Shown here piece by piece: positions 1 to 6,430 of a stretch of 12,167 bases of DNA; position 1 is the stretch's first letter, and each line of letters starts with the position of its first letter. Below the pieces are notes generated by a model that was not told where the DNA came from, made no database searches, and saw only the letters and a program-made list of their open reading frames with translations. The DNA lies in contig HG000345.1 in the NCBI GenBank assembly GCA_000436975.1, positions 73,161 to 85,327 of the forward strand, written 5' to 3'. The DNA comes from Clostridium sp. CAG:1000. GTDB lineage: Bacteria; Bacillota_I; Bacilli_A; RF39; UBA660. A program made the position numbers and the translations under genes.

Positions 1-837
1 CTTCAAGCATTTCAACAACTAAGTAATTCAAAAATAGATAAATTTGTTACTTCATTAGGTATAACACCAGAATATCTAGGAAGTTCAAGATACATTAACG
101 AAGCTCATTCAATCGGTGGATTCACTGGAGTTAGCCCTGTACAACTGGCTAATGCTTACAGCGCATTTGGAAACGGCGGATACTTTACCGAAGCACACAG
201 TATTAATAAAATTGTATATAAAAATGGTAGTGAAGATGATGTAGTTGATTTTAACTTTGAAAAGAAAAGAGTTATGAAAGATACAACTGCTTATATGATA
301 TCATCAATGCTAAAAAAAGTAACAAACTCTTCAATAAAAGTTGAAGGCACTGAAATATCAACTAAAACTGGTACAAGTAGTTATGACTCAAACACATTAA
401 AAAAATTAAAACTTTCAAATAACGTTATACAAGACGCATGGACTGTAACATTTACAAAAGATTATTCAGTAGCAATATGGTATGGATATGATAATTTAAC
501 TAAAAAGACTTATAACACATCAAGCCATGCATGGAGTGAAAGAACCAAAATACAAAAAGCGATAGTAACAAAAGTAATGGAAAAGAATTCGACATTTAAT
601 ATACCATCAGGAATAGTTAAATCAAAAGTAGTAGTTGGAACTAACCCTCCAAAATTGCCAAATGCATCAACTCCATCATCGAAAGTTCAAACGCATTTAT
701 TTATAAAAGGGACTGAGCCAACCTCTACGGTATATTATTCTCCAAAAGTCGAAACTAAAAGTGAAGAAGACACAAAAGAAAGCGCAGAAGAAAGCACAGA
801 AGAAAAAATAGAAATTCCTGATATTTTAGAACCATAG
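1..837 (+). CDS. Class A penicillin-binding protein (PBP1A-like), C-terminal part only
   Basis: The open frame runs in from the left edge, so only the last 278 residues are present. They form the C-terminal half of a transpeptidase domain. A segment at residues 37-60 (SIGGFTGVSPVQLANAY, then FGNGG) is typical of bifunctional PBPs, and the third active-site motif KTGTS lies at residues 122-126 (nt 364-378), followed by the DAW segment. The SxxK and SxN motifs and the glycosyltransferase domain would lie upstream, outside the window. The enzyme family polymerises and cross-links peptidoglycan outside the membrane. After the catalytic fold comes a linker rich in Ser, Pro and Lys and then an acidic Glu/Ser/Thr tail ending IPDILEP, probably a disordered extracellular extension. 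No terminator hairpin is seen between its stop and the sortase gene 37 nt later, so read-through into the sortase is likely. Family assignment is secure; the exact PBP subtype is inferred. Confidence 0.9.
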   Translation, partial: LQAFQQLSNSKIDKFVTSLGITPEYLGSSRYINEAHSIGGFTGVSPVQLANAYSAFGNGGYFTEAHSINKIVYKNGSEDDVVDFNFEKKRVMKDTTAYMISSMLKKVTNSSIKVEGTEISTKTGTSSYDSNTLKKLKLSNNVIQDAWTVTFTKDYSVAIWYGYDNLTKKTYNTSSHAWSERTKIQKAIVTKVMEKNSTFNIPSGIVKSKVVVGTNPPKLPNASTPSSKVQTHLFIKGTEPTSTVYYSPKVETKSEEDTKESAEESTEEKIEIPDILEP

Positions 838-839
838 TA

Positions 840-868
840 TTTATTTATTATTTAATTTATTGTATACT
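840..868 (+). promoter_or_regulatory. Putative sortase promoter giving a leaderless mRNA
   Basis: A -10-like TATACT at 863-868 lies 6 nt before the sortase ATG. A weak -35-like TTTATT at 840-845 is 17 nt upstream. Initiation at the usual distance would fall on or next to the start codon. No ribosome binding site exists in this gap, which fits a leaderless message. The -35 is poor, and transcription may also come from the PBP gene. Confidence 0.4.
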
Positions 869-874
869 TAATAT

Positions 875-1702
875 ATGGCTAACGTAAAAAAAGTAAAAAA
901 ATTAAAAAAGAAAAATTGTTTATTAGCAGTTTTGCTATTAATAAGCACAACTGCTTTTGTGTACTCTGCTATTAATTTAATTGATTGGCAAAAAGATAAT
1001 AAAATAACAAATGATAACATAAATGATATTAATAGTGATGCTACAATAACAACATCAACCGAAGGTGAAGCAGTAAATCCCGAAAATGAACCAAAAGACA
1101 GCATTTACTGGACCTATATAAAAACTGATTTAATAAATGTAGATTTTACGGAATTAAAAAAGAAAAATAAAGACACTAAAGGTTGGATACAAGTATTGGG
1201 TACAAATATCAATTATCCATTCGTACAATCAAATGATAATAAATACTATTTAACAAGATCATTTGATAAAAAATATACAGATGCAGGTTGGGTATTCTTA
1301 GACTATAGAAATGACATAAATAAGCTTGGCAAAAATAATATAATTTATGCGCATGCAAGAAAAGACAAAACAATGTTTGGCACATTAAAAAATACCCTTA
1401 CAAAAGATTGGTATAATAACAAAAATAATCATATAATAAAATTATCAACAGAAACTGAAAACACACTATGGCAAATATTTAGTGTTTATCATATAGAAAC
1501 AGAAAGTTACTACATTAAAACAAATTTTGAAAGCAATGAAGAATTCAAAGAATTCGTAAATAAATTAAAAAGTAGATCAGTTTATTATTTCAATGCCAAA
1601 GTCAGTGAAAAAGATACAATATTAACATTATCTACATGTTATAACAAAAAAGAAAAAATGGTATTACATGCTAAATTATTAAAGAAAGAAAAAAGGAATT
1701 AA
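875..1702 (+). CDS. srtB: Class B sortase
   Basis: This is a cysteine transpeptidase that would attach proteins bearing a C-terminal sorting signal to the peptidoglycan on the outer membrane face. A Lys-rich N-terminus is followed by one membrane anchor (about residues 14-36) and a polar linker to about residue 80. The sortase B barrel follows, with the family signature KGWIQVLGTNINYPFVQ at 102-118, catalytic His160 in YAHAR and catalytic Cys255 in TLSTC. The Arg expected shortly after the Cys, just before the last strand, is Lys261 here (KEKMVLHAKL). The ATG at 875 is the only usable start, because an in-frame TAA sits at 869-871; no Shine-Dalgarno precedes it. No LPxTG-type substrate is encoded in the window. 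The gene directly follows a PBP gene and its stop overlaps that of the convergent pseudouridine synthase. Class B is chosen from the conserved segments around His and Cys. Confidence 0.9.
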   Translation: MANVKKVKKLKKKNCLLAVLLLISTTAFVYSAINLIDWQKDNKITNDNINDINSDATITTSTEGEAVNPENEPKDSIYWTYIKTDLINVDFTELKKKNKDTKGWIQVLGTNINYPFVQSNDNKYYLTRSFDKKYTDAGWVFLDYRNDINKLGKNNIIYAHARKDKTMFGTLKNTLTKDWYNNKNNHIIKLSTETENTLWQIFSVYHIETESYYIKTNFESNEEFKEFVNKLKSRSVYYFNAKVSEKDTILTLSTCYNKKEKMVLHAKLLKKEKRN

Positions 1703-1713
1703 TTTCCTTTTTT
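1689..1713. terminator. Bidirectional terminator shared by the sortase and pseudouridine synthase genes
   Basis: A 10-bp inverted repeat pairs AAAAAAGGAA (1689-1698) with TTCCTTTTTT (1704-1713) around a 5-nt loop. The loop contains TTAA at 1699-1702, in which the stop codons of both convergent genes overlap. On the minus strand the second arm runs on as TTTTTTCTTTCTTT, a good U-tract. On the plus strand the arm itself ends in six T and continues AATTATATTT. Confidence 0.75.
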
Positions 1714-2346
1714 AATTATATTTAAATATTCATTTGGAATATCAAGTTCAATATCAATTAATTCCTTAGTTACCGGGTGATAAAAAGATATCCTATTTGC
1801 AAAAAGAAACATAGTCTTATATTCATCATTTATACCATATTTTTTATCACCAACAATCGGTGTGTTGTTATCCTTCATATGTACTCTTATCTGATTCTTT
1901 CTACCTGTTTTAAGAGTAATTTCCAACAAAGAATATTTATTATTTGATTTTATTTTCTTATATTTAGTTTCTGCATATTTGCCATGCTTATCACTACTAC
2001 TATAAGTGTATAATGTTTTAGTTTCTTTTAAATATGATTTTATTATACCTTCTTTTTCACTATTTCCATGAACAACCGCAATATATTTTCTTGTCACATT
2101 ATTCCAAGAATCTTGAAGCATATTTTTAACTTTTTCACTTTTAGCAAAAACAACTATACCACAGGTATCTTTATCAAGTCTATTTACAATAAATACTTTT
2201 TGATTCTTTTTGTGTAAATAATCATATACCTCACTATACAAATTCTTTTCGTTTTTAGAAGTATTAATTGTTAACAAATTACCAGGCTTATTAACTATTA
2301 ATAGGTGTTTATCTTCATAAACTATATTTAATCTATTTTTTTTCAT
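1699..2346 (-). CDS. RluA-family RNA pseudouridine synthase
   Basis: A 215-residue protein that would isomerise uridine to pseudouridine in RNA, probably rRNA. The RluA-family catalytic motif HRLDxxTSG appears as NRLDKDTCG at 55-63, with catalytic Asp58. The C-terminal motif GRTHQIRVH appears as GRKNQIRVH, followed by the usual IVGDKKYG segment. No N-terminal S4 RNA-binding domain is present, so this is a short single-domain member and the target base cannot be named. The start ATG overlaps the stop of the upstream ZIP gene by 4 nt (ATGA at 2343-2346), indicating translational coupling. It ends in a hairpin shared with the sortase gene. The family call is secure; a link to metal transport is not implied by the operon. 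Confidence 0.9.
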   Translation of the reverse strand: MKKNRLNIVYEDKHLLIVNKPGNLLTINTSKNEKNLYSEVYDYLHKKNQKVFIVNRLDKDTCGIVVFAKSEKVKNMLQDSWNNVTRKYIAVVHGNSEKEGIIKSYLKETKTLYTYSSSDKHGKYAETKYKKIKSNNKYSLLEITLKTGRKNQIRVHMKDNNTPIVGDKKYGINDEYKTMFLFANRISFYHPVTKELIDIELDIPNEYLNIIKKGN

Positions 2347-3053
2347 ATTAGCTCACTTATTATAACAAGAACAATACCACTGAATATTCCTAGTTGTAAT
2401 TCTTTCTTTTTAATATTTTCTTTTACTTCACATAATAATTCGAATAATGAAATATAAATTAGCATTCCTAAAGTAATTGAAATTAACACACACAATACCC
2501 CATCACTAAGTGTAATTTTTAACAAGTTCAATACTATAATTCCTACTAAACTAGAAAATGTTAACCCAGTTATTAATAATAACTTCTCTTTTTTATTTTT
2601 AATCATTGATGATATTTGTATACCAAGAGGTATATTATGAAAACTAACACCAATTGCCATCATTAATCCTAAAGAAGTATTAGTTAAACTTGCTGTATAT
2701 ATCGCAGTAGACTCGATTATATTGTGTATAAATAGTGCTATAAAAGAAATTACTCCTATATGTTTCATATGATCTTTTTTATTAGATTTATGTTCATGAT
2801 CAGGTATAAATAAATCTAATAGTTTTAATAAAACAATACCAATTAAAGCATAAAGTAATATAATTAATTTATTATCAACAAGTTCTAAACATTCTGGCAA
2901 CAAATCAAATATTATTAGCCCAAATATAATAATGAATGAAAAGCCTAAAGAAAAAGTCACTAACTTTTTATTATTATTAAGTAATACTGTAACCAAGTAT
3001 CCAATAAAAAATGAAACACCTGATAAAAATGTAATTAAATATGCTATAACCAT
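2343..3053 (-). CDS. ZIP-family metal transporter
   Basis: A 236-residue polytopic membrane protein with about seven or eight hydrophobic segments, similar to ZIP (ZRT/IRT-like) carriers that bring zinc or other divalent metals into the cytoplasm. A His-rich cytoplasmic loop (DHEHKSNKKDHMKH, 85-98) separates TM3 and TM4, as is common in the family. The TM4 metal site reads HNIIES (His110, Asn111, Glu114) and TM5 reads HNIPLG (His139, Asn140), with Leu143 where many ZIPs carry Glu. The longest frame begins at a TTG at 3083, but that codon lies upstream of the promoter -10 box. The ATG at 3053 is preferred because GGAAGTGA lies 4 nt upstream (3058-3065). The gene is divergent from the sirtuin with overlapping promoters and coupled to the pseudouridine synthase downstream. 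Metal specificity is unknown. Confidence 0.85.
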   Translation of the reverse strand: MVIAYLITFLSGVSFFIGYLVTVLLNNNKKLVTFSLGFSFIIIFGLIIFDLLPECLELVDNKLIILLYALIGIVLLKLLDLFIPDHEHKSNKKDHMKHIGVISFIALFIHNIIESTAIYTASLTNTSLGLMMAIGVSFHNIPLGIQISSMIKNKKEKLLLITGLTFSSLVGIIVLNLLKITLSDGVLCVLISITLGMLIYISLFELLCEVKENIKKKELQLGIFSGIVLVIISELI

Positions 3054-3071
3054 AAAATCACTTCCATGTAG

Positions 3072-3099
3072 ATTATAGCACAATAATTAATTTTTACAA
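3072..3099 (-). promoter_or_regulatory. Promoter of the ZIP / pseudouridine synthase operon
   Basis: On the minus strand TATAAT (3072-3077) is preceded by TGTGC, giving an extended -10 box of the TRTGn type. A -35-like TTGTAA (3094-3099) lies 16 nt upstream. The expected start near 3065 leaves a leader of about 12 nt that begins at the ribosome binding site. The -35 overlaps that of the divergent sirtuin promoter. Confidence 0.7.
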
Positions 3100-3121
3100 A
3101 TAATTAAAAAAGTATTATAAT
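3093..3121 (+). promoter_or_regulatory. Sirtuin promoter giving a leaderless mRNA
   Basis: TTTACA (3093-3098) and TATAAT (3116-3121) are separated by an ideal 17 nt. The start codon begins only 7 nt after the -10 box, so transcription should begin at or next to the ATG. No Shine-Dalgarno fits in the gap. Confidence 0.7.
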
Positions 3122-3127
3122 AATATT

Positions 3128-3844
3128 ATGAAAAAAATAGATGAATTACAAAGAATAATTGATGAATCAAATAATATAGTTTTTTTTGGTGGGGCTGGTG
3201 TATCAACAGAAAGTGGTATTAAAGATTTCAGAAGCAAAGATGGACTTTATAATTTAAATTATAAATATCCGCCAGAACTTATTTTAAGTAGCAATTTTTT
3301 TTATAATAATACAGAAGAATTTTACAAATTTTATAAAGATAAATTAAATTGCTTAAATAGTGAGCCAAACATAATACACAATTATTTGACAAAACTAGAA
3401 CAAAAAGGTAAATTAAAAGGAATAATTACTCAAAATATTGATGGTTTACATACAAAAGCAGGAAATAAAAAAGTCTATGAATTACATGGCACCATATATA
3501 ATAACCACTGTATTAAATGTGGTAAATACTATGATGCAAAGTACGTTTTTAATAGTATAGGCATTCCAAAATGTAAGTGTGGAGGTATTATAAAACCAGA
3601 TGTTACTTTATATGGCGAAATGCTTGATGAAAGCATATTAAATATGTCAATACACTTAATAAGTACATGTGATACATTAATTGTTGCGGGAACGTCACTT
3701 CTCGTAGAACCAGCAAGTAGTTTAATAAAACTATTTAAAGGTAAAAATTTAGTCATATTAAATAGAAGTAATACCAAATATTGTGATATTGCCTCATTAG
3801 TTATAAATGATTCATTAGGAAATATTTTCAAACAGTTACATTAA
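3128..3844 (+). CDS. cobB: SIR2-family NAD-dependent protein deacylase (sirtuin)
   Basis: A complete 238-residue sirtuin that would remove acyl groups from protein lysines using NAD+, in the cytoplasm. All core motifs are visible: the NAD-binding GAGVSTESGIKDFR at 22-35, TQNIDGLH at 101-108, catalytic His120 in ELHGT, and a zinc site of Cys128, Cys131, Cys149 and Cys151. KPDVTLYGE at 156-164 and GTSLLVEPA follow towards the end. The usual Pro of SGIPDFR is Lys32. The last zinc-binding pair is tight (CKC), and the zinc module is short. No Tyr/Arg pair diagnostic of desuccinylases was confirmed, so acyl preference is left open. The ATG directly follows a consensus promoter with no ribosome binding site, suggesting leaderless translation. 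Its last codons form the left arm of the terminator. The symbol follows the bacterial family name, not a proven orthology. Confidence 0.92.
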   Translation: MKKIDELQRIIDESNNIVFFGGAGVSTESGIKDFRSKDGLYNLNYKYPPELILSSNFFYNNTEEFYKFYKDKLNCLNSEPNIIHNYLTKLEQKGKLKGIITQNIDGLHTKAGNKKVYELHGTIYNNHCIKCGKYYDAKYVFNSIGIPKCKCGGIIKPDVTLYGEMLDESILNMSIHLISTCDTLIVAGTSLLVEPASSLIKLFKGKNLVILNRSNTKYCDIASLVINDSLGNIFKQLH

Positions 3845-3860
3845 CTGTTTTTATTTTATT
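3830..3860 (+). terminator. Terminator of the sirtuin gene
   Basis: AAACAGTTA (3830-3838) pairs with TAACTGTTT (3842-3850) across the 3-nt loop CAT, followed by TTATTTTATT. The sirtuin stop codon TAA (3842-3844) begins the right arm. In the opposite direction the hairpin sits directly after the stop of the convergent membrane protein gene but is followed by GAAAATATTT, so it is weaker on that strand. Confidence 0.75.
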
Positions 3861-4369
3861 AAATTTCCAAGGATACCATAAGATAAAAACATCATTATAA
3901 TACTTGCCATGATTATACCTAACATTATAGCTAGAAAGGATTTTTTTCTATCCATTTCAAGAACTGAAGCGATTAAACATCCTGTCCATGCACCAGTACC
4001 AGGAAGAGGTATACCAACAAATAATATTAGTCCTAAATAACCATATTTTTCTATTTTATCTTTATTTTTATCAACTTTACTATTTAGCCATTTAGATATT
4101 TTATTAAAAAAATTAACTTTGCTTTTATCCATCCATTCTAATATCTTAGTAATAAAAAGTAAGATTAAAGGAACGGGGATAGTATTACCTATTATCGCAG
4201 TAATATACCCATTAACCGGATCAAGCCCTATTAATGATGAGGCTAAAAGGCCACCTCTTAATTCTAAAATTGGAAGTAAAGATATTATAAAAACAAGTAA
4301 TTCTTTTCCAAATTTTAAAGAAAGTAATCCGCCAAACAGATCTATTATTGAATTAATTATATTTTCCAT
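3851..4369 (-). CDS. COG2426 / small multi-drug export family membrane protein
   Basis: A 172-residue integral membrane protein resembling PF06695 (annotated as small multi-drug export, COG2426). Typical features are LPILELRGG at 32-40, GNTIPVP at 61-67 and the Pro/Gly-rich GIPLPGTGAWTG at 119-130, which recalls the re-entrant motif of DedA-type proteins. Hydrophobic segments lie at about 21-45, 50-78, 110-136 and 143-168, with a basic cytoplasmic stretch at 82-108. The ATG at 4369 has an AGGAGA ribosome binding site at 4374-4379. The export function in the family name is poorly established, so transport of drugs should not be assumed. It is monocistronic and convergent with the sirtuin. Confidence 0.8.
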   Translation of the reverse strand: MENIINSIIDLFGGLLSLKFGKELLVFIISLLPILELRGGLLASSLIGLDPVNGYITAIIGNTIPVPLILLFITKILEWMDKSKVNFFNKISKWLNSKVDKNKDKIEKYGYLGLILFVGIPLPGTGAWTGCLIASVLEMDRKKSFLAIMLGIIMASIIMMFLSYGILGNLIK

Positions 4370-4417
4370 AAGTTCTCCTAATTAAATTTATTATTATTTA
4401 CAAAACTTAACACATAT

Positions 4418-4426
4418 ATTTTACCA
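4418..4426 (-). promoter_or_regulatory. Putative promoter of the COG2426-type gene
   Basis: The minus strand carries TGGTAAAAT (4418-4426), an extended -10 box, in the 134-bp divergent gap between this gene and murI. No convincing -35 is seen. The predicted leader is about 42 nt, longer than for the other genes here. The rest of the gap is AT-rich with no clear operator or riboswitch. Confidence 0.45.
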
Positions 4427-4475
4427 TTTAATTATTATAATTAAAATATTTATAACAATATTAGACATATTATTG

Positions 4476-4484
4476 TGGTATAAT
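4476..4484 (+). promoter_or_regulatory. murI promoter with extended -10
   Basis: TATAAT at 4479-4484 is preceded by TGTGG (4474-4478), a TRTGn extended -10 motif. No good -35 lies at the right spacing. The predicted start near 4491 gives a leader of about 13 nt containing the ribosome binding site GAGGT at 4494-4498, 5-6 nt before the ATG. Confidence 0.65.
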
Positions 4485-4503
4485 TAGATAAACGAGGTAT
4501 ATT

Positions 4504-5217
4504 ATGAATAATAATAAAATTGGTGTATTCGATTCAGGCATAGGTGGAATAACAATACTAAATGAATTAAAAAAAGCATTACCAAATGAAAACTTTGTAT
4601 ATTATGCAGACTCAAAAAACAATCCTTATGGTAATAAAACCTTAGATGAATTATTTGAGATTGTTTGTAACATTGTTGAAAAATTACTACGCATGAATGT
4701 TAAATTAATAGTAATAGCTTGTAATACAGCAACGACTAAATGTATTAAAATGTTAAGAGAAAAATATAAAAACACAATTTTTGTTGGCACAGAACCAGCT
4801 ATTAAAGTAGCATGTGATAAAGATTTTAAAAACACAATAGTAATGGCAACACCAGGCACAATTAATGCAGAAAGAACACATGAACTTGTCATAAATAATA
4901 AAAAAGAAAATCAAAAAATATATTTATTACCATGCGATGGCCTAGCAGATACAATTGAGTTTGGAACAGAAAAACAAATAAAGGAAAAGGTATCTAGTCT
5001 TTTAAGTAAGTACAAAAACTATAATATAGATGCTATTGTTTTAGGTTGTACACATTATCCATATGCAAAAAAATACATAAGTGAAGAATTTCCATCCGCA
5101 ACACTTATTGATGGAAATAAAGGAGTAACTAAACAAGTTGTAAAATTACTAACTGATAATAATCTTTTAAATTCAACTAATAAAAAAGGAAAAATAGAAA
5201 TGATTTATAATAAGTAA
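4504..5217 (+). CDS. murI: Glutamate racemase
   Basis: A 237-residue enzyme that interconverts L- and D-glutamate, supplying D-Glu for the second residue of the peptidoglycan stem peptide in the cytoplasm. The family motifs are complete: FDSGIGG at 9-15, YADSKNNPYG at 34-43, catalytic Cys73 in ACNTAT and catalytic Cys182 in GCTHYPY. Length is slightly below the 250-270 usual in Bacillota but both catalytic halves are intact. The ATG has a GAGG ribosome binding site. It has its own promoter, converges on ddl, and shares a hairpin with it. Its product and the D-Ala-D-Ala made by the convergent operon enter the same precursor pathway. Confidence 0.95.
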   Translation: MNNNKIGVFDSGIGGITILNELKKALPNENFVYYADSKNNPYGNKTLDELFEIVCNIVEKLLRMNVKLIVIACNTATTKCIKMLREKYKNTIFVGTEPAIKVACDKDFKNTIVMATPGTINAERTHELVINNKKENQKIYLLPCDGLADTIEFGTEKQIKEKVSSLLSKYKNYNIDAIVLGCTHYPYAKKYISEEFPSATLIDGNKGVTKQVVKLLTDNNLLNSTNKKGKIEMIYNK

Positions 5218-5243
5218 AAAGGGATTAATTTTTTAATCCCTTT
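5218..5243. terminator. Terminator of the ddl operon, probably also of murI
   Basis: An 11-bp stem pairs AAAGGGATTAA (5218-5228) with TTAATCCCTTT (5233-5243) around a TTTT loop. On the minus strand it is followed by TTACTTATTATAAA, completing a T-rich tract after the CCC, and the last ddl codons and stop (5225-5227) lie inside the stem. On the plus strand it starts directly after the murI stop, but its downstream tract (AATCCTTTACATCC) is weaker. Confidence 0.8.
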
Positions 5244-6418
5244 AATCCTTTACATCCTTTTGAACCATTAAATCCATCTAATATATTTGAATCAAAAGAC
5301 ATAATCTTCTTTTGTTTATTTTTATATTCTTTAATTGCTATAGAAATCATTTCATCTAATAATTCTGAATAACTAAGTCCAGCCTCTTTCCATAAATAAA
5401 ATGATAAACTTCCTGGACAAGTATTAGGCTCATTAACATAAAATTTATTGTTTTTAGAATCAATCAAATAATCTATTCTACACACACCACTTAAATTAAA
5501 TAATTTAAATACCTTTTTAGAAGTATCTTGAATATCTTCTGTTAGCTTCTTAGAAATTCTAGCTGGAATAATTCTATTAGTAGAAGCCATCCCTTTTGAT
5601 GAAGACTTACTACCTTTTGAACCACCTAAGTATTTGTCACTGTAGCTTAATATTTCATCAAGACCCATTACTTCTTCTAATGGTGTTACACGTTGAAATT
5701 CATAATTACCAAGAACGCTTGAATTAACTTCTATAAGATTATTAATTGCTTGCTCAACAACTATCTTATTATCATATGATATAGCCTCTTCTATTGCACT
5801 TTCAATATCTTTTTCGCTCTTAACCAAAGTTATTCCAACACTACTACCAAGAGTAGCTGGTTTTACAACAACTGGATAACCAACATTTTTAATATTTTTT
5901 AATATAGTATCTTTGTCTTCAAGATATTCATTATCAAAAAACCATGTATAGTCAACAACTGGTAAAGAAGCGCTTTCCATAACTTGTTTCATAATAACTT
6001 TGTCTTGACCAATCGCACTTCCAATAACATGAGAACCAACATAAGGAATACCAATTGTTTCAAGAAGGCCTGCTAAAGTACCATCTTCAATATTATTTCC
6101 GTGTACCACTGGAAGGATAATATCTAAATCAGTTAATTCTTTTCTAAATAATCCTTTAGTATTTTGTAAAAAGAACTCATTTTTCTTTTTACATAGTACT
6201 ACTGGTGAAACATATTTTTTGTTGTTTTCAAAATCTTTGTAAAACTCAACATCCATCAAAGGATGCCCTGTATACCATATTTTGTTTTTAGCAATGTAAA
6301 TTGGAATTATTTCATATTTATCTTTATTTAGATTTTCCATTGCTTGAATCGCGGAGATAATACTCACCTCATGTTCAACTGTTTGACCACCAAAAATTAC
6401 TCCTACTTTAATTTTCAT
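5225..6418 (-). CDS. ddl: D-alanine--D-alanine ligase
   Basis: An ATP-grasp ligase that joins two D-alanines for the peptidoglycan stem. Visible features are the N-terminal FGGQTVEHEVS at 9-19 with Glu16, HGNNIEDGT at 106-114, the ATP-site Lys140 and Lys186 (VVKPATLGSSVG), GVCRIDYL at 311-318 with Arg314, and the metal-site NEPNTCPG at 329-336. The omega loop carries Tyr263 (DKYLGG), the residue associated with D-Ala-D-Ala rather than D-Ala-D-lactate synthesis. The protein is 397 residues, longer than most Ddl enzymes, mainly because of a Gly/Lys-rich tail (384-397) encoded inside the terminator. An AGGAGGAGA ribosome binding site directly follows the stop of the upstream murF-like gene, 12 nt away. 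It is the last gene of the hydrolase-murF-ddl operon. Confidence 0.95.
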   Translation of the reverse strand: MKIKVGVIFGGQTVEHEVSIISAIQAMENLNKDKYEIIPIYIAKNKIWYTGHPLMDVEFYKDFENNKKYVSPVVLCKKKNEFFLQNTKGLFRKELTDLDIILPVVHGNNIEDGTLAGLLETIGIPYVGSHVIGSAIGQDKVIMKQVMESASLPVVDYTWFFDNEYLEDKDTILKNIKNVGYPVVVKPATLGSSVGITLVKSEKDIESAIEEAISYDNKIVVEQAINNLIEVNSSVLGNYEFQRVTPLEEVMGLDEILSYSDKYLGGSKGSKSSSKGMASTNRIIPARISKKLTEDIQDTSKKVFKLFNLSGVCRIDYLIDSKNNKFYVNEPNTCPGSLSFYLWKEAGLSYSELLDEMISIAIKEYKNKQKKIMSFDSNILDGFNGSKGCKGLKGLKN

Positions 6419-6430
6419 AACACTCTCCTC

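Noticed and set aside
868..1104. Minus-strand frame of 78 codons opposite the sortase start
   Set aside because: It is antisense to the sortase N-terminus; its Phe/Leu/Ser-rich sequence mirrors the A-rich coding strand, and there is no ribosome binding site or family match.
3529..3831. Minus-strand frame of 100 codons inside the sirtuin gene
   Set aside because: The opposite strand encodes the complete zinc site and C-terminal motifs of the sirtuin; the antisense product has no recognisable features.
4119..4385. Plus-strand frame of 88 codons antisense to the COG2426-type gene
   Set aside because: It mirrors the membrane protein gene, which has family motifs and an AGGAGA site; the antisense frame has neither.
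4370..4503. Riboswitch or operator in the longest gene-free gap
   Set aside because: The 134-bp divergent gap is AT-rich with two -10 boxes, but I see no conserved stem-loop set or clear palindrome beyond chance for this composition.
5225..6418. D-Ala-D-lactate (vancomycin-resistance type) ligase
   Set aside because: The omega loop carries Tyr263 (DKYLGG) rather than the residues of VanA-type or Leuconostoc ligases, and no vanH or vanX-like gene is nearby.
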